Of a DNA stretch of 64,000 nt, positions 51,840-62,358 are shown in pieces. Below the pieces are notes generated by a model. It was not told where the DNA came from. It did no database searches and worked only from the letters and a program-made list of their open reading frames with translations. Source of the DNA: Lethocerus indicus (Eukaryota; Arthropoda; Insecta; Hemiptera; Belostomatidae); contig JACDQD010000006.1 in NCBI GenBank assembly GCA_019843655.1, positions 558,001 through 622,000 of the forward strand, given 5' to 3'. A program made the position numbers and the translations under genes. Position 1 is the stretch's first letter. Every line of letters begins with the position of its first letter.

Positions 51840-52652
51840 GTTACTTTCTCGACTTAATTTGGGCACACAGTGTTATGCTTACCCCTGAGCACTTTGCGCC
51901 CGAAATTCTCATTTAAATCGGATAATAATAACAATAATTCTGTTTAATTCTAGTTTTAGTCTGCTGTTAACCGGATAAACGGTTCCAAATATGTTAACGA
52001 CGTACTCCCCCCCCCACCCCGCCTTTCTTCTGTAGGGCCTTAGCCGACTGAAATATCGCGGTTCAACAGGTACCCCCGGTGCGCCCCTCTCTTATAGGGG
52101 TACGGCCCTCCCTTTGGTCCTCTTCCAAATGGGGTGGGGTGGGTCAATTTCCTAATCCGCCCTCCCCCCCCCCCCCCCCCTGAATAGTGCTTACGTTTCC
52201 GCCCCTTCGTCCCGGATTTCGTCGGACGTCCGGGAATCGAACCCGACGTCTGCGTCCCGGTAACTGGATCAAAGGGGATGGAAAACTCCAACACCCGAGA
52301 GAGGAATACGCAAAAGGGTCTTTGAACGGATAAAAATTGAAACCTTCTTTTCAAATTCGGGCTAAACGAAACGAAATTTCGAACGAAAATTTCACTAACA
52401 AGTTTTATGAATCTCTCAAACACGTTTTCAGATACTAACGTGGAATTAATTGTAATTACACATGTTCGTGGGATTTTCACAAAACGATTGAAATTTCATG
52501 CCACGAACGTTTAATTGATTGGCACGTTCCTGTGACCTCCTATAACTCTAATTACGGATAAATGAAAAACTGAAAGTGCGTAATACCGGAGTAATAGAAA
52601 CGGGGGTGGTTTTTAACCCCCCGCCTCCGGCCTACCCCTATACATATATACA
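51840..52652. other. No gene; poly(C) and tRNA-like remnant
   Basis: A poly(C) run of about 19 lies at 52163-52181, with a tRNA-like remnant at 52221-52275. The 146-codon minus frame (52040-52480) passes through both and is not supported. Confidence 0.4.
52221..52275 (-). other. tRNA-like remnant
   Basis: On the minus strand GGTTCGATTCC (52243-52233) is a perfect B-box, flanked by a five-pair T-stem (one G-U). TGATCCAGTTACCGG just upstream fits an A-box. The gap between them is too short for an anticodon arm, so it is a deleted tRNA copy or SINE head. Confidence 0.35.
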
Positions 52653-52869
52653 TATTGGGTCGGCAACTAAGTCATTGCGGTTTTTCGTCGCCGGACGGAG
52701 ATTTAGGGCGTTATTTGTATTTTTACGCGCGTTTACATCTTTTAAACCTATTTAAGAGTATTCTGAAATGTTTATTACACTCCCCAAATATTCGTCGTGC
52801 TTACCAAAAAATGTACGACCCATTTTCATGAGAAGAATACGCAATTATTTAGTTGCCAACCGCCGATAT
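52653..52869. mobile_element. Mariner-like MITE, family M1 (most complete)
   Basis: The left end is TATTGGGTCGGCAACTAAGT with CATTGCGG. The right end is CGCAATTATTTAGTTGCCAA with CCGC. The total of about 215 bp is non-coding. It is the best reference copy for M1 here. Confidence 0.88.
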
Positions 52870-53690
52870 ATTTTCGCCCGGCTCCTTCAACTTTTCGGCC
52901 TAAAAAAAATAAATATATTTATATGTATCTTTTTCTATATTTTACGTTTCCAGGACTGCAAAGTGTTCAGGCGGCGCATTACGATTTTACGACTGTAATT
53001 ATGTTGAGGTCGTGGCTTAGAGTACCTCCCTTAGTTCGATACCTCCTCAACACTTTATGGATTATGATAATTTTTTTTAAAGGAGGTTTTAATATTGGAC
53101 AGAAATGGATTCCCCGATACAGGATTAAATCACTTCTAAATAAATCCGGCAATACGCCCTGTATTCTCGAACCGTTCGAACTTTATTAAGGGTCGACGGC
53201 TGAAGGAGAGGAAAGAGTCGGACCTCCGGCAGACCTGCAGGGCGGAATAGTAGGGGTTGTTAGGGAAGGCTGGGGGTGGTGGGTGGGGGTAGGGCCGCAC
53301 AGATGTGGGCTTCATATTTCACGATTTGGCGTTTACTGTTGTGGGGTGGGTTGACAAATGTACGAAATGTGCCGTCTACACCGACTCCGACTGTAAAGTT
53401 TATTGTAGTCAGTTGCAGTCTGTTGTCCGAGCGGGGCGGATTAATTGCGCCGGCGCTATTAAAAACGGAAGGGATAAAAAAAAAAATTGTTGAAAAATGA
53501 CCCTCTCTCTCTCTCATTCCTGCGCCCCCCTTTGTCTGCACAGTATAGTGTTGTGTTGTTGGGCAACTCGGATATTGAGTGGACATAAAAAAGGGAAGTT
53601 GGATTCGACAACCCTTTCAACCCTCAATAACAATATAAGGATTGAATTACAGTTACAACTAATTTCTTGTAGTTTTCCGGGGGCCATTTT
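52870..53690. other. No supported gene
   Basis: The 52797-53189 frame begins in the M1 element. (CT)n at about 53502-53515. No domains. Confidence 0.35.
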
Positions 53691-53812
53691 AATAGACCTG
53701 ACTCTTGTGGTCTGCTAAGGGGTTGGAATATCGTTAGTTCGCGGTGTTTCAGTCTCCTCTCAGGTTTCGGCCGCTCGCCATCTTCAGTAGCGCTGTTAGG
53801 CGCCGCGAGGCC
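53691..53812 (+). mobile_element. Family A left half
   Basis: The left end AATAGACCTGACTCTTGTGG is slightly rearranged. TCTGCTAAGGGGTTGGAATA, GGTGTTTCAGTCTCCTCTC, GTTTCGGCCGCTCGCC and CATCTTCAGTAGCGC follow. The AGACCG stem-loop is deleted and the copy stops after TGTTAGGCGCC. Confidence 0.83.
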
Positions 53813-54444
53813 GATCGTCAAAAATGTCTATAAAATCGTGGAAATTGCGTCACAAAATTGTTGAGTTTTGAATCGCGAAACAATTCCGTGGCTTAAGTAA
53901 ATCATCCCCGAATAATTCCGTCCGGCGGCCAAATAATGGATTACTTTTCAAACCCCCCCCCCCCGCCCCCGTTGGCGTCGGTTGGATAAATTGGAAAATC
54001 TACCCTTTCGACAGGGCACTTGTGTTCGGATTACATTGTGAAATGTACGATTCGGGTTGCACTTTTAAAATGGGGGGTGGGGGTAGCAACCCCTCTCAGA
54101 ACAGACTGCACGCAGACCGTTCTCCAACCCCCCTGGGAGGCGGGGTGTTGCCGAATTCGGCACGCTGCTCACGCCCCTCCATTATAGCCCAGTTCCCACT
54201 TCCAGCCTGTTCACCCTACCGTTCTATAGTTCCAGGCAGTTCCAGTAGTTAAAAAAAAGAAAAAATTCGGCCATACCATTCGAACGGAAGGCAGCGGAAG
54301 TTCCGTCCCGGAAGTATCTGCTGGGGATCTTCCACTATTGTGGAATTATAGCTGACGTTTTCTATTTGTGACGAAACACGTAATATCGCGGAAATAATCT
54401 CGGGTACCTTTTACGGGGTGGATTCATTTGGCCGTACTCCAGCC
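53813..54444. other. No recognised gene
   Basis: C-run at 53946-53955 and G-rich patches; a 76-codon frame (54022-54252) has no domain. Confidence 0.4.
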
Positions 54445-54480
54445 GGTGGTTCAGAACCACCTGGTGGGTGAAAACCCACC
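54445..54480 (+). other. Tandem pair of perfect 7-bp hairpins
   Basis: Hairpin 1 is GGTGGTT-CAG-AACCACC (54445-54461). Hairpin 2 is GGTGGGT-GAAA-ACCCACC (54463-54480), with a GNRA-type tetraloop. One base separates them. A C-run follows. No gene context explains the pair. Confidence 0.6.
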
Positions 54481-54661
54481 CCCCACCCCCATGAACGGAG
54501 CCCGAGGAAAGGGGGTCGAACAGGAAGTTCACTAAGTGTAATAATACCGTCTGAATGTACCTTGGAGCATCGAGTACGTGGAATATACCATTTTTTTTGT
54601 GTCGGAATACCGTAAATTTCGTATTATTCCGTCACATATTTCAAGTCATATTGTCACACAG

Positions 54662-54718
54662 TACAAGTGGAACAGGACGGCCGCTACTGACGGTGGCGGA
54701 CGGCCGAAACCGAAGAAA
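54662..54718 (+). mobile_element. Family A right-half scrap
   Basis: CAGTACAAGTGGAACAGGAC and GGCCGCTACTGACGGTGGCG, then ACGGCCGAAACCG. The copy is diverged and truncated. Confidence 0.65.
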
Positions 54719-56296
54719 TCCAGTGTAGGATCTGAAAATCCACTGTATTTATCTCAGTGTAGTTATACCCGGAGGATTTAGGAGTTATTTCTCTTTTATT
54801 TGCCTGACTCCATCCCTCGTAGTTATTCCGGGGGCTGTTCCCGTAGCCGTAATAATAATTGCGGGGCGAGAAGAAGGGAAAGGGAATTGGGAGTGAAAGT
54901 AAGGGTTGATGCCGGGACACCTGAGTGATGTATGGGGTGGGGTTGGGAACATCCTTCCCCATCATCCCCGGGCGCCGGAGCTACGTGATCCCAATATTCA
55001 TGGCTCTCCCGGGGAACATCCCGCCTACCGTGCATTACACCCCCGCCCCCCCCACCCCCCCCTGGTCCCGCCTGTTTTACTAATACAAACCTGACCCCTA
55101 CCCCTACAGGGAGGGGCCCACCCCGCCATAATTGTGTTACATTATCGACCCCCGTTATGACTTTATTGACAAGCTTTGATAGGCGTACAATATTTCCCAA
55201 TATTAAATTAACACTACTTAAAACTGAAAATTGTACAATACGGCTTTGTACACTCTGGGTTTGTTACTTAAGGTACTGGTCTTAGAAGTACAAATTTGCG
55301 GTTTAAGTCGATTTCATATAACTATTTTGCTTCTATTAAAAAAAATATATATATATATAAGTACAAATGTCGGTTAAACTGCAATTCTCTGCGGTCGGGT
55401 TCGAAATCAACGCGTTCATTATTTATGAACTACCCCCGCTTTCAAAATATTTTCCAGACCGGTAATTATAAAGGGCGAGGGAGTTTGTAAAACTTAATGT
55501 TTTAAAAGAGAAGAAAAAAAAAATTTAACCTAGTGGAAATTAGCCGCGATAATTTTTTAACACATGCTTCTGAGTTGGGCCACGCTAATCTGCCCTTAAT
55601 GTCGCTCCAGATAAAACTCGTAAAGAGACTTTTAATTGCTTCCTAGACCGAGATAAGAACGCTTTTTACCCCCCCCCACCCCCACCCCTTTCTTCTTCTT
55701 TTTCTTTCGCCTTTCGCCCCTTTCTCCTTTCTTCTTGTTGTACACGACCGTTCACCCAGCGCAGCCGCAGCGAACGCGAAAGGTCGACTCCCGATCGATA
55801 ATCGATTAGGATTTCTCGCCTCGAAATTCCAATTTTTCCTTTTTCCGTTCAATTTCATTTGCCGATTTGCATGGAAATTCGGGAAAATCGTCAACAGGTT
55901 CCTGAGTGGTGGGGGCTGAAAATATTTTACACAATAAAAAGCGCGTGACAAAGAGCAGAAACCGCTGCTCCGATCTTCCGACTGTAGAGATTACCGGTTT
56001 CGATATGGTTTCCATAAAATAGTAATCAACAATTTGATAAGATAGAAAATATTCCAATTGAAACCGCGAAACTGAGGAAAATTTCACAGTATGACGTCAT
56101 TTTTTGGTCGTTTCAGTAATTCATTTTTCTTGTTAATTTTAAACCAATTATAAATCTACTAAAATAAGTGTCGTTAACCGTCAAATACACCTGTACTATA
56201 GTCTATACCACTCTATCCGTCGTCTCATGTACAGAAATTCAGTTTCATCCCACACGTTTGTTGTTGAAAGGAGGCCGATTTGCGCCATTGAAAACC

Positions 56297-56299
<3 letters not shown>
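54719..56299. other. 1.6 kb without a recognised gene
   Basis: Minus frames at 54684-55200 and 55643-56087 have no recognised domains. Basic runs in the latter come from a TTCTTCTTTTTC tract. A TGACGTCA palindrome is at 56092-56099. Confidence 0.35.

Positions 56300-56358
<59 letters not shown>
56300..56358. repeat. (TA)n microsatellite
   Basis: About 29 uninterrupted TA units; no family A shoulders recognised. Confidence 0.93.
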
Positions 56359-56360
<2 letters not shown>

Positions 56361-57696
56361 CGAACGTCTAACCGAGTTTACAACTTGGTTTGAACGGGAC
56401 TCTGAATAATCTCTGGAAAACCCAACTCCAAAACCGATTATACGATTCCGACTTCTGGAATAGCTGGAAGTTCGCCTCTGTGCGAAGTTAACTAACCGGG
56501 CGCGGACTTATTAAAAGCACGCGCCAAATACGGTTCGACACATTCGGTAATCGCGGAAATATAAATGTATTCATAGATTTTTAATTTATAAAATCGGTAG
56601 GGTTGTTCTTTGGGGGTGGGGGGGGATGCGATGCTTGATAGGGATCGGATTTGTGTACAATTTTTTAAATTACCGTATAAAATATTTCAACTTGTAAAAC
56701 AGTTTGCAGTTCGAAAGTTCGGCATCGAAAAGATCGCAAATTGTATAATCGGATACAGAAATTTTCCAAGATTTCACCCCCCCCCGCCCCCCGCCCGACT
56801 CTTAGGAAACAAGCCGACCCCGCTACTTTATTTTTCAAGTTTTACTCTTTAATCGTTCAAGTGGGGCGAGGCGGGTGGCGGGGGGGGTGGTGGTGGCGGC
56901 GGTGGTTGTTTTCACCCCTTTTGAGAGGGTGAAAATCCTGTCCGTCACAGACGAGAACCGCACAATATCAAGAGCTCAAAAGCTCTCTCACCCCCAACCA
57001 ACCCCCCAACCCCCGCCAAAAGGCGTCTCCTCTCCGCTTAGGCCTCAAACCCCGCCACTGGATGAACGCCTTCAGGTTAAAACTTTACTTTGACCGACTT
57101 TGAAATACCATTTTGAACTGTTAATTACTCGAATAATTGATAATTACACGCTTCCGTGGACGACTTGAAATGGAAATGATTAAACGGGCCACAGTGACTC
57201 TCCCTCTGAGATGGTGTAAGTGACGGACGACTTCGTTTTAGATCACGTTTCGAACTTCAAAAGAAAAAAAAATACAACTAGTTTCAAGTGGTTTACTAAA
57301 AATTCAAATTCAAAATGTACTTAACTGCCTAAAATATTAAGGGTTGTTTGAGGGAGTATCAAATCTTAGCAACCGTTTTCTGTCCAATCCTCTTAGATCA
57401 TATTGAAATTACTTTAATTGGACAAAATTAATATTCAAATGGGTTAGAAAATGTTCTAGTTTTCTAGTTAAGATAGTGGGGTAAAATTCAGTCGTTTACG
57501 GTTTGAGGTCTTATTGAAAAAATAGTTTTATTTAAAAAATTCGAATAACGCATATTATCCTCTGATTAATTAGAGGACGGTATCGGTCTGTGGTAGGTAA
57601 AATATAAGAAAAACCTCTGTAGAGTAATTTGGTTTTAAAGGTCTACGGAAAGAACAACAATCGTCGTACCGTAGGTACGCGAAATCGACGGTATTT
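56359..57696. other. No supported gene
   Basis: G/C-rich patches (56614-56626, 56780-56795, 56878-56905) and a hairpin AGAGCT..AGCTCT near 56969-56984. 57100-57690 is AT-rich. Confidence 0.4.
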
Positions 57697-58050
57697 ACTT
57701 TAATATACCTGTTTTTTGGTCTGCGAGGGGTTGATGGAATACTGTAGGTTCGCGATGTTTCTGTCTCTCCTCTCTCGCCGGTTTTCGGTCTTTTGCTAGA
57801 CCGGTTTGTCGGCCGCTCGCCATCTTCAGTAGCGCTGTGTCGGTCACTGTTGGCACTTGGGATGCTCGTTTATATATATATATATATATATGTGTTCTGT
57901 TAAACACTACAGTACACGTGAAAGTGACAGTGGGCAGTGAGGATGGCCCAAAAAACATCGCTACTGAAGATGGCGAGCGGCCGACAAACCGGTCTAGCGA
58001 AAGACCGAACCAGCGAGAGGAGAACACAAACATCACGAACCTACAGTAGG
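57697..58050. mobile_element. Family A full element with (TA)n in loop
   Basis: The left terminus CTTTAATATACCTGTTTTTT, GAGGGGTTGATGGAATACTG and a complete left shoulder precede the TA tract (57872-57891). CAGTACACGTGAAAGTGACA and the right half with CTACTGAAGATGGCGAGCGG, AAACCGGTCTAGCGAAAGAC end at ACGAACCTACAGTAGG. The right end is the short form although the left end is long. Confidence 0.9.
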
Positions 58051-58065
58051 AAATACTTATTTAAA

Positions 58066-58150
58066 AAAGCCATTTGACAGCCGATAGTTTAGGGTCAGTG
58101 CAAATGGAGCGTTAACACGTGTTTTAATTTTCGGTCGATCGTACAATGAA
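58066..58150. mobile_element. Family M2 fragment
   Basis: CATTTGACAGCCGATAGTTT, AGGGTCAGTGCAAATGGAGC and GTTAACACGTGTTTTAATTT match the M2 interior. Neither terminus is present. Confidence 0.6.
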
Positions 58151-58782
58151 TATTATAATAACGGTGAAAAAAAATGTATTTATCAATATCAAATAAATAA
58201 ATTCAATATTTCGCTCTACAGAAATGGAAATATTAGCGGTCGGGGGGTGGGAAATTAGGGGTGGGTTTTTTTTTTTTTTTTTTTTTTATGAAAGTGGTGC
58301 GTTTAGAAAATGGCGGCGCAGGCACCTGTCCAACCCACAAACCGAAACCGGCCGGTAAATGCCGAAACCGCCGACCGGACATAAATCATCTTTATTGCAG
58401 CCCTTATTACGGGCCTCGGCAGCCCGTAACTCCCTCCACCCCCCACCCCCTATGTATATATATATATATAAATATATACGCGCTCACTCCCCTATCTAAT
58501 GTATAAAATGTTTGTCCGTGCTAAACTACTGTATCAAGCGTCCGATTTCTATAAAATTCACACTCAACAAGGCCTATGAATGTGAAAAAAGACTTAAACT
58601 TAAAAAAGTACTCTTTGAGGGGGGGGCGGGCCGAAGAAAACTACCCCTAAAACGAGGACGGATAAGACAGTGTTTCTTTCTGCGATGTCCGAGTGTGACA
58701 CACAAAATGCTATATATGACACTGTCAATATTCATTTAAATCCGCAAAATGCCTATTAATATTTGATTTAACGCACTCAATA
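58151..58782. other. No supported gene
   Basis: Poly(T) of about 20 at 58267-58287, a short TA tract at 58454-58470 and a poly(G) run near 58620. The frames 58261-58739 are small and without a domain. Confidence 0.4.
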
Positions 58783-58985
58783 TATAGGGTGTACCAAAAT
58801 TACTGTGGCCGACAAATTTTCATTATTTTTTAAAATATTGTTCGACAACGAAAACGCGCTGTTCTATCGCGTAACGCCCCCATTTGTACTAAACTATCGG
58901 CTGTCAAATGATTTTTTTTTTTTTTTTTTAAATAGGGTCGCTAACTTTACTGCGAGAATTGTGGCAAATTGAAACTGACGAAGTA
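58783..58985. mobile_element. Mariner-like MITE, family M2
   Basis: The left end is TATAGGGTGTACCAAAATTA. CGCGTAACGCCCCCATTTGT, ACTAAACTATCGGCTGTCAA and TAGGGTCGCTAACTTTACTG are the diagnostic interior. The right end is eroded. Confidence 0.75.
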
Positions 58986-59484
58986 ATATAATTAATAAGA
59001 AAAATTGGCAGATTGGCAGTCCGAATAAAATGTTACAACTTGTTTTATCTTATTTTTCTCTAGCTCAGATTTAAATAAGGGATACTGGCCGAAACGAGGC
59101 TCGATACCTTCTAATTGTGTGTTTTAGGGTTTAGGGGTGAATTGTAGGGCGGTGGGTTGGGGACGGGGGAGGAGGGGGGGGTTGATAAAATAAGCCTAAG
59201 GGTGAGGCCATTAGCGGCATTTGCCGCTTCCAATTTATGCCCGCCGCCTCGCCCTTATTGGAGGTTGGGGGTTGCGTTCGGCTCGTAAATAACCCTTTTT
59301 AAACCCTACACCCTTCAGTAGGGGCACAACTGTTTTTAACCCCGGCGTTTGTTACTATTCATGTAATAAGTGGACAATCATGTAATAATACTGTGGACAG
59401 TATCATCTAAGTGACGAAGTGTATACTTCGGATGGAAGGGGATGAATTGGAGAAAAAAATTAAGGTTCAACTTTCCAATATATA
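58986..59484. other. No recognised feature
   Basis: A G-run at about 59160-59182, otherwise unremarkable. Confidence 0.4.
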
Positions 59485-59674
59485 TATAGGGTTGGCAACT
59501 AAATAATTGCGGATTCTTCTCATCTTGGGGGGGTGTGTGCGCCCACCCTTATGTCGTGCACTTTTTGGTACGCACGACGAATAGTCGGCGTAAAAAAACG
59601 AAACGTGCGTAAAAATACAAATAACGCCATATCCGTCCAGCGACGAAAATCCGCAATGACTCAGTTGCAACCCC
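59485..59674. mobile_element. Mariner-like MITE, family M1
   Basis: The left end is TATAGGGTTGGCAACTAAAT with AATTGCGG. The right end is CCGCAATGACTCAGTTGCAA with CCCC. The interior GTGCGTAAAAATACAAATAA and CGCCATATCCGTCCAGCGAC is the reverse complement of that in the copies at 13442 and 52653. Confidence 0.87.
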
Positions 59675-60676
59675 AAAACTTACTTAAATTGGGGTTGTTT
59701 CTTACGTCAGTCTAGAATTCGTTCTCACTTCTGTACGGTAGACGGGAAATGTCCGCACTTTTCTATCTTTTCTACCCCCGTTCTTGTGGGGGGGGGGGTC
59801 GACCCCCCCCACCTCTCAACCCCGAATAGATCGGAAAAACTTTTCCGCAAAATAATTACGGGCGCGAAATAATAATAGCAGAAAATATAATTCAATCGTA
59901 TCCAATTTGGCTGCGCCCAATCGAAGTTGTCGACGGCTGTGAAAGTTGACAGAGTGGGACTTTTTTGGGGGTGAGTTGACCGTCGGCGATGAAACTTCAT
60001 CAAGTATTCAAGTTATGAATAATTGATCAAGTTCCGACTGATATCTGTCACCGGGTAGGGGGGGTGGGGGGCGGCTTCCACTTCACGGGGTTGGAAAGAG
60101 CGACTTTGGCGGGGGGGGTGGGGTCGCGCTTCATTTATTAACGGATGGCGGAGGGCAAAATTCACCCTTCGTCCTGTATACAGTCGAAGACAGAAGTTTC
60201 TGCCGAAAGCGGAATTTCGGAATATGAAAAACCTTTCGTTAACTTGACTTAATTACAGGCATTTTTTCCCTCCCGGTTTGGTGGGGGGGGGATGAATAAG
60301 TACAAGTGCTGACTTCTTTTTTTTAAGTAGGACTTTTGACCGGAATCTCTTGTGTTGGAACCCAGCATAGCTCTATACCGTATGTCCGTGTCGGTTTAAG
60401 TAACGCTTTGTTACTTAAGGTCAATTTCGATGTCCGTTTTCTGTTTAAGTCGATTCTAGTAATTTTCACGATATCGTACATATATATATATATATATTAC
60501 GTAAACCGTAGCTCACACCTATTCCATTATATAAACGCTGAACAAGCAGACAGCCCTTAAAAATTGTATTACTTTACCGTTCTTGTATATTTTATCATAA
60601 TATACAGTAGAAAGTTTTACGGCGGATAAACGTAAGATGGACTTTGAGTTTCAACCGTACTAAAGATGCTGATATC
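59675..60676. other. No recognised gene
   Basis: G-runs at 59790-59799 and C-runs at 59804-59811, G-rich 60055-60125, a TA tract at 60480-60497. No convincing frame. Confidence 0.4.
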
Positions 60677-60965
60677 CAGTTTAGAATACCTGTTTTGTAG
60701 TCTGTGAAGGGTTGGAATATCGTAGATTTCGTGGCGTTTCCCTCTTCTGTCCTTTCGCCAGACCGGTTTCGGCCGCTCGCCATCTTCAGTAGCCGACCCT
60801 GGGAAATCACTGATAGGCACTTTGGACGTTTTTCGGGGGGGGGGGGGATACTGTCACTGTCAGAGTACAAGCACTGCCCAAGTGACCGACACGCAGCGCT
60901 ACTGAAGACGGCGAGCGGCCGAAACCGGTCTAGCAAAAACCGAACCGGCGAAACGATACTGGCGT
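60677..60965. mobile_element. Family A full element
   Basis: The left terminus is AGTTTAGAATACCTGTTTTG, then GTGAAGGGTTGGAATATCG. The shoulder has CTTTCGCCAGACCGGTTTCG and CATCTTCAGTAGCCG. The loop has a poly(G) run and TACTGTCACTGTCAGAGTAC. AGCGCTACTGAAGACGGCGA and AAACCGGTCTAGCAAAAACC close it. Confidence 0.88.
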
Positions 60966-61141
60966 TATACCGATATACTTTTTGGGCTCGATATTTCATT
61001 TTCTTGACAATCCGAAACGCCAAAAGACAGTAAAAGGGGTAAAGTGCTGACAGGATGCCCCCCCCCGGAGCGGCGGTCCGACGTATATCAAGGAAATTAC
61101 TGGAAAACTTCAATGTATCATTATATTTAAAGGTACATCAA
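60966..61141. other. Linker
   Basis: No feature recognised. Confidence 0.4.
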
Positions 61142-61452
61142 ATATAGGGTGTCCGAAAATTAACGCAAGATTTCAATTTTCCACCATTCTTTCAGTAAAA
61201 TTGGCAACCCCATTAAAAAAAAAAGCATTCGGTAGCCGATAGTTTAGGGTCAGTACAAATGGGGCGTTAGAAAACGTGTTTTCATTGGGAAACAATATTT
61301 AAAAATAATGAAATTTTGGCGGCCGCAGTTCGAAAATTTCGTACAAACTGTGATCTTCGTCTCCACCCTTACGTGAATTCTTAAGTTCAATTGACACAAG
61401 AACTGACAAACCAAATTTAAATCTCGCGTTGATTTTGGGGACACCCCTATAG
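61142..61452. mobile_element. Mariner-like MITE, family M2 (most complete)
   Basis: The left end is TATAGGGTGTCCGAAAATTA with ACGCAAGATTT. The right end is AAATCTCGCGTTGATTTTGG with GGACACCCCTATA. TA flanks both ends. The interior has GATAGTTTAGGGTCAGTACA, AATGGGGCGTTAG and CAATATTTAAAAATAATGAA. It is the best reference copy of M2. Confidence 0.88.
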
Positions 61453-61959
61453 AATGGCGCCGATTTGGGCCTCGGTTTTGGGGTTGGTGGGGGTGGTGGG
61501 GCTGAAAAACTGAAAAAATGGCCCGTACAATCACCACGCTTTATATATAAGAGGGATCGCAATAAAAGGGGAAGAAAGCCCGGAGAGAGAATAAAAGCAA
61601 AAAAAAAAAAATAAGGGCGGATATTATAAATTGAGACGGATAGCGTGGAGAAAGGGGCGTGGGGGTGGTAGGCCGCATCCCGCCTCTCTCCCACCACTCC
61701 GGTGGAAACCGGTGCCCCATAAAAATTGATACCACTTTATCATCATTTACCGCCGCCGACGTCCCCGCGGCGACTCTTCGCCGTGGTCGCGTTAAGACGC
61801 TTTATTTATTATATAAAACCGGCCGGTAACCGGAGAGCCGACGCTTTCTGAGAATTTTACTGGGGGGCCCGTTTAAAAATTTTTCCGGATAAATCCCGCC
61901 GCTTTTCACGGTGTCGTGGAAATATTTAAATAGATACCGTCGTAGTGTTCGACGAAATG
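61453..61959. other. No supported gene
   Basis: Overlapping minus frames 61250-61735 are unrecognised. A poly(A) tract lies at about 61600-61612. Confidence 0.4.
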
Positions 61960-62275
61960 TTTTTCGTCTCCTCGACAGTACAAGTGGACGACCAGAAAAG
62001 TGCCGACAGTGACTGACACGGCGCTACTGAAGACGGCGAGCGGCCGAACTCCGCGGAAATTCTGTAGGTTCGCGATGTGTTTCTGTCTCTCCTCTCGCTG
62101 GTTCGGTCTTTTGCTAGACCGGTTTGTCGGCTGCTCGCCGTCTTCAGTAGCGCCCTGTGTCACTGTCACTGTTGGCACTTTGGATGTTTTTGGGCATCCT
62201 CACTGCCCACTGTCACTTTCACATGTACTGCCCAAAAAACGTGCAAAAAAAGTGCTAACAGTCAGTATGTCAGTC

Positions 62276-62277
<2 letters not shown>
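61960..62277. mobile_element. Family A: right half then left half, back to back
   Basis: A right half (TCGTCTCCTCGACAGTACAA, GTGACTGACACGGCGCTACT, GAAGACGGCGAGCGGCCGAA) stops after about 90 bp. A left half follows from TGTAGGTTCGCGATGTGTTT through TTTTGCTAGACCGGTTTGTC and CCGTCTTCAGTAGCG to the loop CACTGCCCACTGTCACTTTC. The loop runs into (TA)n. Its wording (GGTTCGCGATG, CTCTCCTCTCGC) is closest to the copy at 57697. Confidence 0.83.

Positions 62278-62353
<76 letters not shown>
62278..62353. repeat. (TA)n microsatellite, longest in window
   Basis: About 38 uninterrupted TA units. It adjoins the family A loop on the left and the 52-bp satellite on the right. Confidence 0.95.

Positions 62354-62356
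<3 letters not shown>

Positions 62357-62358
<2 letters not shown>

Noticed and set aside
55643..55951. Basic, nuclear-localisation-like minus-strand frame
   Set aside because: The basic residues are encoded by a TTCTTCTTTTTC-type tract, and no other evidence of a gene exists.
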